Assembly (NCBI GenBank): GCA_963383645.1
Contig: OY726579.1
Location: 645,001-709,000, forward strand
DNA: 64,000 nucleotides
From: Muscardinus avellanarius
Taxonomy: Eukaryota; Chordata; Mammalia; Rodentia; Gliridae
Direction: 5' to 3'
Part shown: positions 10,018 through 23,783 of the stretch, piece by piece
How positions within the stretch are numbered: the stretch's first letter is position 1
How the letters are laid out: every line of letters begins with the position of its first letter
Program-made: the position numbers and the translations under genes
The notes under the pieces: generated by a model
Told to the model about the DNA's origin: nothing
The model's input: only the letters and a program-made list of their open reading frames with translations
The model's database searches: none

Positions 10018-11928
10018 CTGCGGGTGGGAGCGACAACAGGGCAGGCGAAGGGACTGCCAGTCTTCTTCTCCCCAGCCTCTGGGCAGCCCCGCAGGGCGCC
10101 CCCCACCCCCACCAACCCCTTTTTCTTTCTTTCTCTCTCTCTCTCTCTTTTTTTTTTTTTTTTTTTTTTTTGTAGTGCTGGGGATTGAACTCAGGGGCAT
10201 TCTACTTCTCAGGGGCATTCTACTTCCAGCTACATCCCCAGCCCTATTTTTTATTCTTCTTTTTTTGTTCAGCACTAGGGAGTGAACTCAGGGGCATTCT
10301 ACCTCCAGCTACATCTCCCGCCCTATTTTTTTAATTCTTTTTTTTTTTTTCTTCAGTACTAGGGATGGAACCTCTGAGCTACACCACCAGCCCTATTGTT
10401 TTATTTTTATTTTGAAACAGGGTCTCCTGAATTGTAAAGGGCCTCACTAAGTAGCTATCCGCAAACCGCGATCCTCCTGTCTCAGGCTTCCAAATGCTGG
10501 GATTACAAGCCTGCACCACCATGCCCAGCTACCAGCCCTATTTTTTATTCTTTATTTTGAAACAGGGTCTCATTGAGTTGTACAGGGCCTCACTAAGTAG
10601 CCGAGGCAAGCTGGGAACCTGGATCCTCCCGTCTCAACCTCCCAAGTACTGGGATTAATTTAAAAGCATGGGCCACCACACCCATCTCCCCCACCAACCC
10701 TTTTATGCTCTAGGGAGTTAGTACCCAGAGCAGTGCGAGCCCAATAGGGTACTGTAAGCATTAAACCCATAGAGCATTCTACCTCTGAGCTACATCCCCA
10801 TTTATTTATTTAGTCAGTTTTTGTGGTTCTCGGGACCCAGACCTATTTATTTTATTTTAAAACAGGATCTTGCTAGTTTGATGAGTCTCACTACTTGCTG
10901 AGGCTAACCTTGAACCTGCACTTCTTCTGTCTCAGCCTCCCAAGTACTGGGATTAGAAGCAGGAGGTTTTCTGATCTTTCAGAAGCCAGAAATGTTGCAC
11001 CACGGCGCCCTGCCCTCGCAGGCTTATTGGATAAAGGCCAATAAGCCCCTTCTGGAGCACACACCTGCTGAGTGCCTGCACCCTTGGCTCCCACCCCTCT
11101 GGCCTCCTGCCCAGTGTCTTGGTTCAGACAGCCTAAAGAGGGCCCTCCCCTCTGCCATGACTCTGCCAGCCCCTAGGGGGCCTGCGGCTCACCCTTGGGA
11201 TTGCAGACCTCAGTACAGTGGCAGGATCTTGGGGCAAGGGAAGGGGTCACCAGCCTAGGAACAGGACAGGTCTGAATCCCCTGGTTACCCCAGCTGAGCT
11301 TACCTGGCAGTAAGCGCCGGCAGGTGAGGACCAGAACAACGCCCAGCAGGGTGGCGATGGCCAGCACTGCCAGGGTCACAAGCCCCAGGCGTCTGTGAGA
11401 GACTGAGTCAAGCAGGGTGAGGTTAAACCCAGCTCCTTGCTACCCGGCCTCCCTTGTACCTCTGCCCTGAGAACTCACCATCTGGACACAAAAGGTGCTT
11501 CCGGGCAAACTGGACATCTGACCGCCACACCTGAGGGCACGGAACAGGCCAAGGGTGGCAAATGTAATTGCACCCAGGCCAGACTCAAAGAGTCAACAGG
11601 CATCTGGAGGGCACAGGTCGAGCAAAGCTATCAGAGGCCACTGAGCTCTGGGTCCTTGTAGACACAGACCAACAACTGAATATGGGCAGAAAGCAGGAGG
11701 TTTCCTGATTTTTCAGAAGCCAGAAATGGCTCGGTGTGGTGGTGCATGTTTGTAATCCCAGTACTTAGGAGGCTGAGACAGGAAAATTCACAGGTCTGTG
11801 GCCAGCCTCAGCTACTCAGATGCTTAGAGATCTTCTGCAACTTAGTAAGAACTTGTTTCAAAAAATAGGTCTAGGGGTAGAGCTTGGAGGTAAAATGCCC
11901 CTGGGTTCAATCCCCAGTTTTGCAAAAA

Positions 11929-11964
<36 letters not shown>

Positions 11965-12018
11965 AAAATAGGACTGGGGGTGTGACTCAGAGGTAGAACT
12001 CTCCTGGGTTCAATCTTC

Positions 12019-12066
<48 letters not shown>

Positions 12067-14049
12067 CAAGCTGGGCATGGTGGTGCACACTTATAATCCC
12101 AGCATTTGGGGGGCTGTGACAGGAGGTCACAGTTCACGAACAGCCTCAGCTACTTAGTGAGGCCCTTTGCAACTCAGTGAGAACCTGTTTCAAAATAATA
12201 AAAAAATAAAGCTGGGGGTTTAGCTCAGAATAGAATGCCCCTGGATTCCATCCCCAATACTGGAAAAAAAAAAACAAAACAGAAATTCAGCTAAAAAGTA
12301 TGTATAGGGTGACAATTGACAATTAATTACAATTTTTTTTGGTACTGAGGATTGAACCCAGGGCACAGGTTCTGAGACATACTCCTGGCCCTATTTTATT
12401 TTATTATTTTTTTTAGGTACGGGGAAAGAAACCAGGGGCATTCTACCTCTGAGCTACACCCCCAGGTCTATTTTTTATTCTTTATCTTGAAACAGGGTCT
12501 CACTGAGTCACAAAGGGCCTAAGTAGCTGAGGCCGGCCACAAACCATGGTTCTCCTGTCTCAGCCTTCCAAAATAGTGGGATTACAAGTATGCACCACCA
12601 TGCCTGGTTCCTATTTTATTTTTTATTTTGAAACAGGATCTCACTAAGTTGCTGTGGGTCTTACTGATTTGCTGAGACTGGCCTCAAACCTGTAATCCTC
12701 CTGTCTCAGCCTCTCAAGTACTAGGACTACAGGCACATGCCACCACGTCTGGCTTAATTCCAATTTTAAACACTCTGATGCCAAGCCAAATGTTTTGCAG
12801 GCTGTATTTGCCATCTGAGGTGTGCCATCTTGGAGGAGATGCCAAGGTAGCGTAGGCAAAAAATAGTGAGGGCAGGATTCCTTACCAGAACACAGCCGCC
12901 TGGCTTCAGGAAGGGGATGATGAGGTCCAGTGTCACTGGGCCTGAGCCCTGGTTCTGTAGGAACAAACAGCAGAGTGACTGTCCCCATAGACACAAAGGT
13001 GGCTGTGAACAGCCTCTGAGTCTCTGCCCAGGCTGATCCTCCCTGTTCTGCCCTGCCCATTCCTACCCAGGTTTAAGGCCAGGTGCCACCGTGGACCGGA
13101 TCCCCTCGGCTGCTCCAGCCCCCCAATCTACCCATTGATCTTTCCCCGCTGTTAACTCCTGTTGCCTTTGAATGACAGGACACAGGCGGGTGGGGGTGCA
13201 CGCTTGTAATTCCAGCATTTAGGAGGCTGAGAGGGGAGGCTTGCAGTTTGTGCACAACTTTGGCTACTTAGTGAGGCCCTTTGCAACTCAGTGAGACCCT
13301 GTTTCAAAAAAATAAAAAGAGTCAGGCATGGTGGCACACGCTTGTAAATCCCAGCGTTTGGGAGGCTGAGACAGGAGGATTACACAGGTTCGAAGGCAGC
13401 CTCAGCTACTTAGTGAGGCTCTCAGCAACTTAGTGAGACCCTGTTTCCAAATAAAATATAAAATAGGTCTGGGAGTATAGCCCAAAGGTAGAAAGCCTCT
13501 GGGTTCCACCCCCAGTACCACTAAAAACATAAATAAATGAATAAATAAGTAAATAAAGAATTTTTTTTTTTTGCAGGTCTGGGGATGGAACCCAGGGGCA
13601 TTTGACCCTTCGAGCTACACCCCCTGCCCTATTTTTTATTCTTTATTTTGAAACCAGGTCTCACTGAGTTGCAGAGGGCCTAAGTAGCTAAGGCTGTTCA
13701 TGAACCACGATCCTCCAGTCTCAGCCTCCCAAATGCATGCTGGGATTGATTACAAGCATGCGCCACCATGCCCGGCATAAATAAAGAAAGAATTTTTAAA
13801 AATAGGGCTGGGGGTATATCTCGGAGGTAGAATGCCCCTGGATTCCATCCCTAGTACCAAAAAAAAAAAAAAAAAAAAGGTTGGAGGATTAACCCAGAGA
13901 TAGAATAGAGATAGAATTCCACTGGGCTCAATCTCCCATACCAAACATAAATAAAATAGAGGGGGGGGGGACAGTGTAGCTTAGTGATAGAAAACCCCTG
14001 GTTTCAATTTTCAGTGTGGTGGTGCATGCTTGTAGTCCCAGTACTTAGC

Positions 14050-14098
<49 letters not shown>

Positions 14099-16448
14099 AG
14101 ACAAAAACAAACAAAAAAAAAAACCTTAAGAAAGAACTGGAAAGAACTACTCATGCCAGGCTTGGTGCTGTGGTTTTGTGGGTGTATTTGTGGGTTTTTA
14201 TATCAGATCCACAAAAGAGAGTCTGCAGGCCAAGCCGTTCTTAGTCCACACAATAGTGTTAAATTTGTTTACAGTACTATACAAGGCCGCTTCAGCTTCT
14301 AGGGCCCTGCCTCTTCAGAGTCCGGGAGCTTATGCAGGGGTGCCTTGGGGAACCAGGAGAGTGGGAGGAGGACAGCTGGGTTCAGGAAGGACATCAACAG
14401 ACATGTGTCTGCAGAGTGGCCCGGGGAGAAGGCTGCGTGTGGGAGTGGGAGGGACCATCCCTGCCTGGTATCTGGACACTGCCCCATGATGGACAGGAGC
14501 AGCTGGCTATGCTGATCCAGTGGAGTTGGCATTATTATTATTATTTTTTTTTTTGGCAGTACTGGGGATGGAACCCAGGGGCATTCTACCTCCAAGCTAC
14601 ACCCCCAGCCCTATTTTTTTTCTTTATTTTGAAACAGGGTCTCACTAAGTTGTGGAGGGTCTCACTAAGTAGCTGAGGCTGACTTTGAACCACAATCCTC
14701 CTGTCTCAGCCTCCCGAATGCTGGAATTACAAGCGTATGCCACCATGCCTGGCTTCCCAGCCCCCATTTTTTATTCTTTATTTCTTTGGTGGTACTGGGG
14801 TTCCTGGAAACCCTTCTACCCCCGGGCTACACTCCCAGACCTATTTTATACCTTTTTATTTGGAAACAGGGTCCCTGAAGCCAGCGTGGCTGGCTTCAAA
14901 CCTGCGCGATCCTCCTGTCTCTGCCTCCCAAGCGTGGGGATGACAAGCGTGCGCCACCACGCCCGGCTATTCTTTATTTTGAAACAGGGTCTTACTGAGT
15001 TGCAAAGGGCCTCACTAAGAAACTGAGGCTGTCCTCAAACCTCGATTCTCCTGTTTCAGCCTCCCAAATGCTAGGATTACAAGGGTATGCCACTACACCC
15101 AGCTAAGAGTCATTAATCTTTTTGTGTGTGTGTGTATGTGGTGCTGGGTTTGGAACCCAGGGAATGTACATCCAAGCTCCACTCCCAGATCGACTTTTTT
15201 ATTCTTTATTTGGAAACAGGGTCTCACTAAGTTGTGGAGGGTCTCACTGAGTAGCTGGGGCTGATGGTGAACCAAGATCCTGTCTCTGCCTCCCAAATGC
15301 TACAGTTCCAAGCGTGCGCCACCAAGCCCAGCTCAAGCCATTCATCTTAATCAGACGGAAGTCAGGCTCGCGTGCCCCCACCCCGCCAGCGTCTGTGTCA
15401 CTGAGGTGACAGGAGAGGGGCCGTCTGTGTCACTGAGGTGACAGGAGAGGGGCCGTGCTCTGAGACGTACCTGGCTGACACTGTACACAAGGGGCAGCAG
15501 AGAGTTGCTCCAGGCTGCACTGAAGGAGGCTTGCATCTTCGAGGAGAAGTGAAGGACCAGCTGCTGGGCCTGCATGTCCGTGCTCACATTCCAGGACGCC
15601 AGAGACCCTGTTTCCAGGGATGGGGGGCTGGGCCGCCGTGCGCAGGGAGGTCAGGGCTGGGCTGGGGTCTGCAGGGTCACAGCTGGGAGAGGGTGAGGTG
15701 CTAGGAGGGGCTGCAGCCGAGGTTCTTGGAGACTCACCACTGTGGTGGGGGCATTCAACATGGCTGCTGTTTTCAAAGGAGAACTGAGGAGGAACAGCAG
15801 GTCAGGGGACTCTGGGTACTGCCGGCGCCCTCGCCCCCCCATCTCCTGCCCCTGGTGTTACCTTGAAGCAGAGCTGGGGGTGCAGGTCCACCTTCTCCAA
15901 CATGTACCACTGTGGTGGGAGGGGGTTAGTTTGGAGAAGGGCCCTGGCCCAACCTGCCCGCCTCAGTCCCGGGGGGCCATCCTCACCCCCTCCGACTCCC
16001 GAGCAGTGGCGTTGGGGAGGTCCTCACAGGGGCCATGCCTATCCCGCCTCTGGCAGAGAGAGGCTTCTGGCTTCAGTGGGCAGCGCAGCGTCAGGGCCAT
16101 GACCATCTGGCTGTGCTGGCTGTGGTCGGTAAAGTGCGCCGACTTCCAGAGCTCCGAGGCATCTGGGCAGGTGGCAGAGTCAATGGGTGGTGAGAGGCCT
16201 CGGCCCCCTTTCCAGCCCCATCTCGCCACCCCCACCCCCAGGGCACCGGGAGACTGTGTGAAAGTGCCCACCATGAGGGTAGCTCCCCGCCCATCTCTGC
16301 TGTCTGAATCTCACTGGGACATCTGTGCTCAGGAGAGCTTTCCCGTGGTCATGCCCTGCATTACAGCCCCGACGCAGGGGTAGCAAGGACTGATTTGAGG
16401 ACAAGGTGCATGCAGGGTGTTAGATATCAATAGCCACTTTTACGTGGA

Positions 16449-16504
<56 letters not shown>

Positions 16505-19500
16505 TAGAGAGAGATACTGGGGATGGAACCCAAGGCACTCTACCTCTGAGCGACATCCCCAGCCCTATTTTTACTCTTTTTTATTTTTTGAGGTATTGGG
16601 GATGGAACCTAGGGGCAGTCTACCTCTGAGCGATACCCCCAGCACTATTTTTTATTCTTTATTTTGAAATAGGGTCTCACTGAGTTGCAAAGGGCCTCAC
16701 TAAGTAGCTGAGGCTGTCCATGAGCCGCAATCCTCCTGTCTCAACCTCCCGAATGCTGGGGTTACAAATGCCACTGGCTCCCAGGTTCCATCTTTTTTCA
16801 ACCCTTCTACAAAGCTCAGTACTCTCGCCTTTGTTGCAGCCGGCTTGGCGGACAGGGCAGCCCTCTCCCTGCACTGACTCCAGGAGAAGTAGCTGTGTGC
16901 CTTCTGGGCTTCCTCCAACACCGGAGGGGTGTGTGAGAGACAAACAGGGAGACGGTGTGTGCACGCCCAGCGCACACAAACAGCACTCACAGGTGTCAGG
17001 CTGGCTCTGGAAGGGACATTTCTTGCGTCTCACGGTGTCCTCTTGCAGGTAGGAAGCCTGGAGAGACGGAAGGAGGATCGGGGAGGCTTTTCTTACACTA
17101 CTCATGCCGGCTACACCTTACCAGGAGGCAGGGCAGGGCCCTGGGGTGTAGGGCAGGAGGAACTCCAGAAAAGGGCCCCCCCTCTCTCCTGGAGAAAACC
17201 AGCCCCAGCAAAAAGAGGCCTACATTCCTCAACTCCCCTGGCCTCTACCCGAGACCCTTCCCAACCCAAGGTGCCCGGCCCTGTGGACCCCTCACGCTGA
17301 ACTGTCCAAGGGCCCGACTGTTGTCTAGTTTGACAGTTGCTCACTGCCCGGGTCTCTGCCTGTCCCTGTTCCCCACGCTTCGGTGTCACAGGTGACAAGG
17401 CCCTGCCTTTACGCTGGGCAGCTCACACTGTACAGAGAGGCAGAGGAGCGCAGAGGAGGGCTGGGGGGAGAGGGTTTAGGGAGGCCCCCAGAATACACAG
17501 TGATGGAGGAAGCCATCTCTTCTCGGAAGCTTAAAGGCAGCTCTGGACGAGGGAGAGCTGGGTCTGGGCTGGAAGCAAGTAAGAAGGTACTGTGTGCAGC
17601 AGGACCCTTGACCTCAGACTGTGTGCAGCTCCCAGCAAGCTGGAGCCAGTCTTCTAAGACTCTCAGGAACGCCCTGCCCTGCCCGGTTTGTTCTCCCTTC
17701 TTGGTGCTGGGGATAGAACCAGACCTTGCACGTGCCCAGACACCTCCAGGCCTTTTAAAATCTGACTTGCTGGAGCCATACTTGACCGAGGAGTCCCGGG
17801 CAGCCCCCACTTCTTCTGCTTACCTCTATGCACAGACAGGGCAGAAGAAATTCATAAAGCAGGTCTGCAGTTTGGCCCCCAGAGAGGATTATCTGTTGAT
17901 AAAATAGCAAAGAAGCTGGGTGTGGTGGCTCATGCTTGTAATCCCAGCATTCGGGAGGCTGAGAAGGAGGATTGTGGTTCTCAGACAACCCCAGCTACTT
18001 AGTGAGGCCCTTTGGAACTCAGTGAGACCCTGTTTCAAAATAAAGAATAAAAAATAGAGCTGGGGGTGTAGCTCACAGACAGAATGTCCCTGGGGGTTCC
18101 ATCCCCAGTACCACACACACACACACACACAAAAAAAAAAATAAAAACAGCTAGGTGTGGTGGCTCACACTTGTAATCCCAGCGCTTGGGAGGCTGAGAC
18201 AGGAGGATCACACAGGTTCGAAGCCAGCCTCAGCTATTTAGTAAGGCTCTCAGCAACTTAGTGAGACCCTGTTTCCAAATAAAATGTAAAATACATCTGG
18301 AGTATAGCCTGGAGGTAGAAAAGCCCCTGGGTTCCACCCCCAGTACCACACAACAATAAACAAAAAAACCTTTCTCTCCCAGGAGGAGGAGGTCTGCTCT
18401 ACACCCTGCTCTTCATGGAGTGTATGAGGAAGATGGAAAAGAATATGCATTTATTGAGCTCCAACTGTATGTCAGGCAGGGTGCTAGACAGATTAACCTA
18501 ATTAGTTAAATGCTAGCTAGCATCAGAGAGAAGGTGCAAGTTTTTTTTTTTTTTTTTGTTTTTGTTTTTTTGGTGGTACTGGGGTTCCTGTACCACCCTT
18601 CTACCTCCTTCTACCTCCAGGCTACACTCCCAGACCTATTTTTACATTTTTATTTGGAAACAGGGTCTCTTAAGCCAGCGCGCGCGGCTGGCTTCGAACC
18701 TGCGCGATCCTCCTGTCTCTGCCTCCCAAGCGCGGGGATTAGAAGCGTGCGCCACCACGCCCGGCTTTTTTTTTTTTTTTTTTTTTCCAGGTCTGGGGAT
18801 GGAACGCAGGGGCTTTCTACCTTCGGTCCACACCCCCAACCCTATTTTTTATTCTTTATTTTGAAACAGGGTCTCACTAAGTTGTGAAGGGCCTCACTAA
18901 GCAGTTGAGGCTGTCCGTGAACCATGATCCTCCGGTCTCAGCCTCCCGAATGCTGGGATTACAAACATGCGCCACCACGCCTGGCTATGGTACAAGTTAG
19001 TGTGACCATTGAATACATGAGAGAGGGGGCCTCTGGGGCACACGTGGGTCTCTGCAAAGGTACCAGCTGTACACGGTGGCATCTGACGCAACTGGAGGGC
19101 CAGATCGTGGAGACGGGGAAGGGTACCGGGACAAGTGTGACCTGCTGTTATGCCCTTGGGAGGGACGACCTCTCTGGGGACGTGGGTCACACTGAGGGCC
19201 CTTTCATCACGCACTCCACGCTCATTTCTCTGCTCATCATCCGTAGTCGCTCCAGGCCTCAGCCTGCCCCTTTTTCTTCTTCTCCCAAGTAAAACGACTC
19301 CTGCCTTTTACGTGTAGTCCAAAGACACAATTCTCAATCTCCATCTTGTAAGGAGCTCTTAGAAAATGACCTTCCCTCCTCATTTGCTCCAACTCTATGT
19401 AATCTCTTTCCTTCTTTCTTTCCTTCCTTCCTTCTTTCTTTATTTCTCTTTCTTTCTCTCTCACACTCTCTTTCTCTCTCTCCCCTTCTCTTTCTTCCAC

Positions 19501-19910
19501 TCTTCCTCACCCTCTCTCTTTTTCTCTTTTTTGGCAGTGCTAGGGATGAATCCTGGGGCCCCACACATGCTAGCAAGCGCTCTGCCCCTGAGCCCTTTTT
19601 ACTTATTTTTTTTATTTATTATTATTATTTTTTTGGTGGTACTGGGGTTCCTGGAAGTCCTTCTACCTCCGGGCTACACTCCTGGACCTATTTTATATTT
19701 TTATTTGGAAACAGGGTCTCTTAAGCCAGCGCGGCTGGCTTCGAACCTGCGCGATCCTCCTGTCTCCGCCTCCCAAGTGCGGGGATTGCAAGCCTGAGCC
19801 ACCACTCCTGGCCCTTTTTATTTTTTTAATTATTTTTTTGTGGTACTGGGGATGGAACCCAGGAGTAGTCTACCTCTGAGCTACATCCCCAGCCCTATTT
19901 TTTATTTTCT

Positions 19911-19941
<31 letters not shown>

Positions 19942-22900
19942 TGCAGTACTGGGGATGGAACCCAGGGGCATTCCACTTCCAAGCTATACCCCCAGCCCTA
20001 TTTTTTATTCTTTATTTTGAAACAGGGTCTCATTGAATTGCAAAGGGCCTAAGTAGCTGAGGCTGACCTCGAACCAGGATCCTCCTGTCTCACCCTCCCA
20101 AATGCTGGAATTACAAGTGTGAATGACTACACCCAGGACCCCAGCTCTTTTTATTTTATTTTATTTTATTTACTTATTCACAATACTAAGGATGGAACCC
20201 AGGGGCATTCTACCTCCGAACTACAACCCCAGCCTGATTTTTTTATTCTTTATTTTGAAACAGGGTCTCATTGAGTTGCAAAGGACCTCTCTAAGTAGCT
20301 GAGGCTGGCCGTGAACCTCAATCCTCCTGTCTCAGCCTCTCAAATGCTGGGATTATAAGAGTGCACCACTAAGCCCAACACCCCAGCCCTTTTTATTTAT
20401 TTTTTAATTTTTATTTTGCAGGTCCGGGAATGGAACCCAGGGGCATTTGACCTCTGAGCTACACCTCCTGCCCTGCTTTTATTCTTTACTTTGAAACAAC
20501 GTCTCACTAAGTTTCGGAGAGCCTCACTAAGTAGCTGAGGCTGTCCCAGAACACGATCCTTCTGTCTCAGCCTCTCAAATGCTGGGATTACAAGCATGCG
20601 CCACCACGCCCGGCACCCCGGCCCTTTTTAAAATTTTATTTTGAGATGGGTTCTCACTATGTTGCCAAAGATGGCCTCAAACTTGTGATCCTCTTGCCTC
20701 AGCCTCTGGAGCTGCTGGCATTGTGGCCGTGGCTACCGCACCCTGCATGAATGGGCCCTTTCCAGGGGCCAACACCCCACTGCATACCTGGGCATTGAAG
20801 GGACTGCTCAGCTCTTCACACTCCAGTGTCCATTGGTGACAAAGTCGCACGCTGACCTCCGGGCCTGGAGGGATGGTCACCCGAATAGCCCGGGCCTCCG
20901 GCAGAAAATCAAAGGTGAACTCGGGTCCTGAGGAGAGGGGTCCTCAGAGGCCAGGCCACGCCGCTCAGCTCAGCGGGAGCGGCCCTCCGCGGCTGAAACA
21001 GCCTCTGGCTGCATACCCTTGCATACCTCTGTGCCTCTGTGAGCCTGATCCATGGAGACCCTCCACGGCCTCTGGATCCAAAGGTTGGGTCCTTTTAGAG
21101 CGAAGCCCCTTGTGGGATAGGTCTAAGGAGGCTGTGAAAATGTGACGGCTCTTCTCAGACAGGAAACTGCTACCTAGCAGCTTCCCCTGTAAGCAGAAGA
21201 CATGGCTGATCTTAGGGCAGGAGCCAGGAGACCTGGCTTCTCTTTCTGCCTCTGGAGCCCCAGGAGCCACAGGTAAGCTGAACAACCTCTATGGCCTCGG
21301 TTTCCCTTGCTGTAGAATCCCCACTTTTCAACCTCCCTCATGTGACTGGGAAACAAAATGAGAAGCCAGAAGGAAAGGGAGGGCTGTGGGGCACCAGGCA
21401 GGGCTGGCAGGGTCGGTACCTGAGAGGAAGCTGGCACCCTGGGTCTCCAAGGGAATGTGAGCTTGTCAGTCTCTTTGGGTTTCTGCAGCAGGAGGTGAAG
21501 CCAGGTCTGCTGACGGCCTGCACAGGGGTGGACATGATTACTATGCAACCCTGTGTTACCTCTCCCCAGTAGGAGAGTGGCCCAATCTTGGGCAGTAATA
21601 ATTTTATTTTTTATTTTTTGTGTTACTGGGAATTAAATCCAGGGGCATTCTACCTTCAAGCTACACCCCTAGCCCTATTTTTTTTTGTGTGTGTGTGTGG
21701 GGGGGGGGTCTGGGGATGGAACCCAGGGGCATTCAACCTCTGAGCTACAGCCCCTGTCCTATTTTTTATTCTTCATTTTGAAACCAGGTCTCACTGAGTT
21801 GCAGAAGGCCTCACTAAGTAGCTGAGGCTGTCTGTGAACTGCGATCCTCGGGTCTCAGCCTCCCGAATGCTGGGATTACAAGCGTGCGCCACCACGCCCA
21901 GCTCCCCAGCCCTATTTTTTCTTCTTTATTTCAAAACAGGATCTCACTAAGTTGTGGAGGGTCTCACTAAGTAGCTGAGGCTGACTTCGAACCCAGATCC
22001 TCTTGTCTCGGCCTTCCAAGTACTAGGATTAAAAGGGTGTGCCACTATGCCTGATTCTTTTTTTAATTTATTTTTTCTTCAGTACTGCGGATTGAACCCA
22101 GGGGTATTCTACCCCCAAGCTATACCCCCAGCCCTATTTTTTATTCTTTCTTTTGAAACAGGGCCTCCTGAGTTGCAGAGGGCCTCACTAAGTAGCTGAG
22201 GCTGCCCACAAACCATAATCCTCCTTTCTCAGCCTCCCAAATGCTGGGATTACAAGCATGCACCACCATGCCTGGCTCTCTGTTTAATTTTTGCAGTACT
22301 GAGGATTGAACCCAGGGGTATTTTATCTCTGAACCTCCAGCCCTTTTTAATTTTTTTATTTTTGGCACTGGAGATTGTAGAGGCATTCTACTTCTGAGCT
22401 ATGCCCCAAGCTCTATTGTTTATTCTTTATTTTGAAATAGGGCTTCACTAAGTTGTGGAGGGACTCACTAAGTAGCTGAGACTGGCCTTGAACCTCCTAC
22501 CCTTCTGTCTCAGCCTCCCAAGTACTGGGATGACAAGCGTGCACCACCATGCTTGACTCAGTAAGTTATTTTAAATCAAGGAGGGTCATGACATCAAGCT
22601 TCTTTAGTCCTCAAAATTATAATGTGACAGAATCGCATTAACTTGCTAAACATGTGGCACATCCTTGTAATCCTGGTACTTGGGAAGCTGAGACAGAAGG
22701 GTCACAGATTCGTGGCCAGACTCAGCAATTTAGTGAGGCCATCTGTAACTTAAACCTTGTTTCAAAATAAAGAATAAGCGCCAGTGTGGTGGCTCATGCT
22801 CGTAATCCCAGCATGTGGGAGTCTGAAACAGGAGGATAACTTTTTGTGGCAAGCTTCAGCTACTTAGTGAAGCCCTTCACAACTCAATGAGAACCTGTTC

Positions 22901-23746
22901 CAAAATAAAAAATGGAAAATCAGGTTAGGGATGTAGCTCGGAGGTAGAATGCCCCCAAGCTAGTACCAGTACCACACACACATGAAAATAATAAATAAAA
23001 AAATAAGGCTGGGGGAGCCGGGCGTGGCGGCACATGCCTGTAATCCCAGCATCCGGGAGGCTGAGACAGGAAGATCGTGGTTCGTGGACAGCCTCAGCTA
23101 CTTAATGAGGCCCTTTGCAACTTGGTGAGACCCTAATAGGGCTGGGGGTGTAGCTTGGAGGTAGAATACCCCTGGGTTCCATCCTCAGTACCCCCCGCAA
23201 AAAAATAGAGGACTGAAGGTGTGGCTTAGAAGTAAAATGCCTCTGGGGTCAATCCCCAGTACTTAAAAAAAAAAAAAGCTTTAATTTATTAAGTAGAAAA
23301 AACTACACTTGTTTCTTGCTAGGTCTCCTGCAAACCAGAATAGAAAAAAATACAATGTTCATTTAAAGGTATTAAATGCACCATTATTTCTATTTTAGGG
23401 GGGGTGTCCTAGGATGAAACCCAGGGGCGTTCGACCTCCAAGCTCTACTACCTGCCCATTTTTATTTCTTATTTGGAAACAGAGTCTCACTAGGTTGCTG
23501 AGAGCCTCTCTAAATTGCCAGGGCTGGCTTTAAACGTGCAATCCTGGCCGGGCGTGGTGGCGCACGCTTGTCATCCCAGCACTTGAGAGGCTGAGACAGG
23601 AGGATCGCGCAGGTTCGAAGCCAGCCTCAGCTACTTAGTGAGGCTCTCAGCAACTTAGTGAGACCCTGTTTCCAAATAAAATAGAAAATAGGTCTGGGAG
23701 TGTAGCCCGGGGGCAGAAAGCCCCTGGGTTTCATCCCCGGTACCAC

Positions 23747-23783
<37 letters not shown>

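Noticed and set aside
9392..10285. 297-codon plus-strand ORF
   Set aside because: It is the antisense shadow of the GC-rich IL17RE SEFIR exon, running into a SINE poly(T) tail.
13801..13860. tRNA genes in the ID halves (GTATATCTCGGAGGTAGAAT ... GGATTCCATCC)
   Set aside because: The halves are SINE modules with a shortened anticodon arm and cannot fold as tRNA.
18510..18887. ORFs such as this one (and those at 4738-5353, 55795-56190, 62692-63199) encoding FFFFF...GTGDGTQG... or ARSSCLCLPSAGI...
   Set aside because: They are translations of reverse B1-ID SINEs and occur dozens of times in the window.
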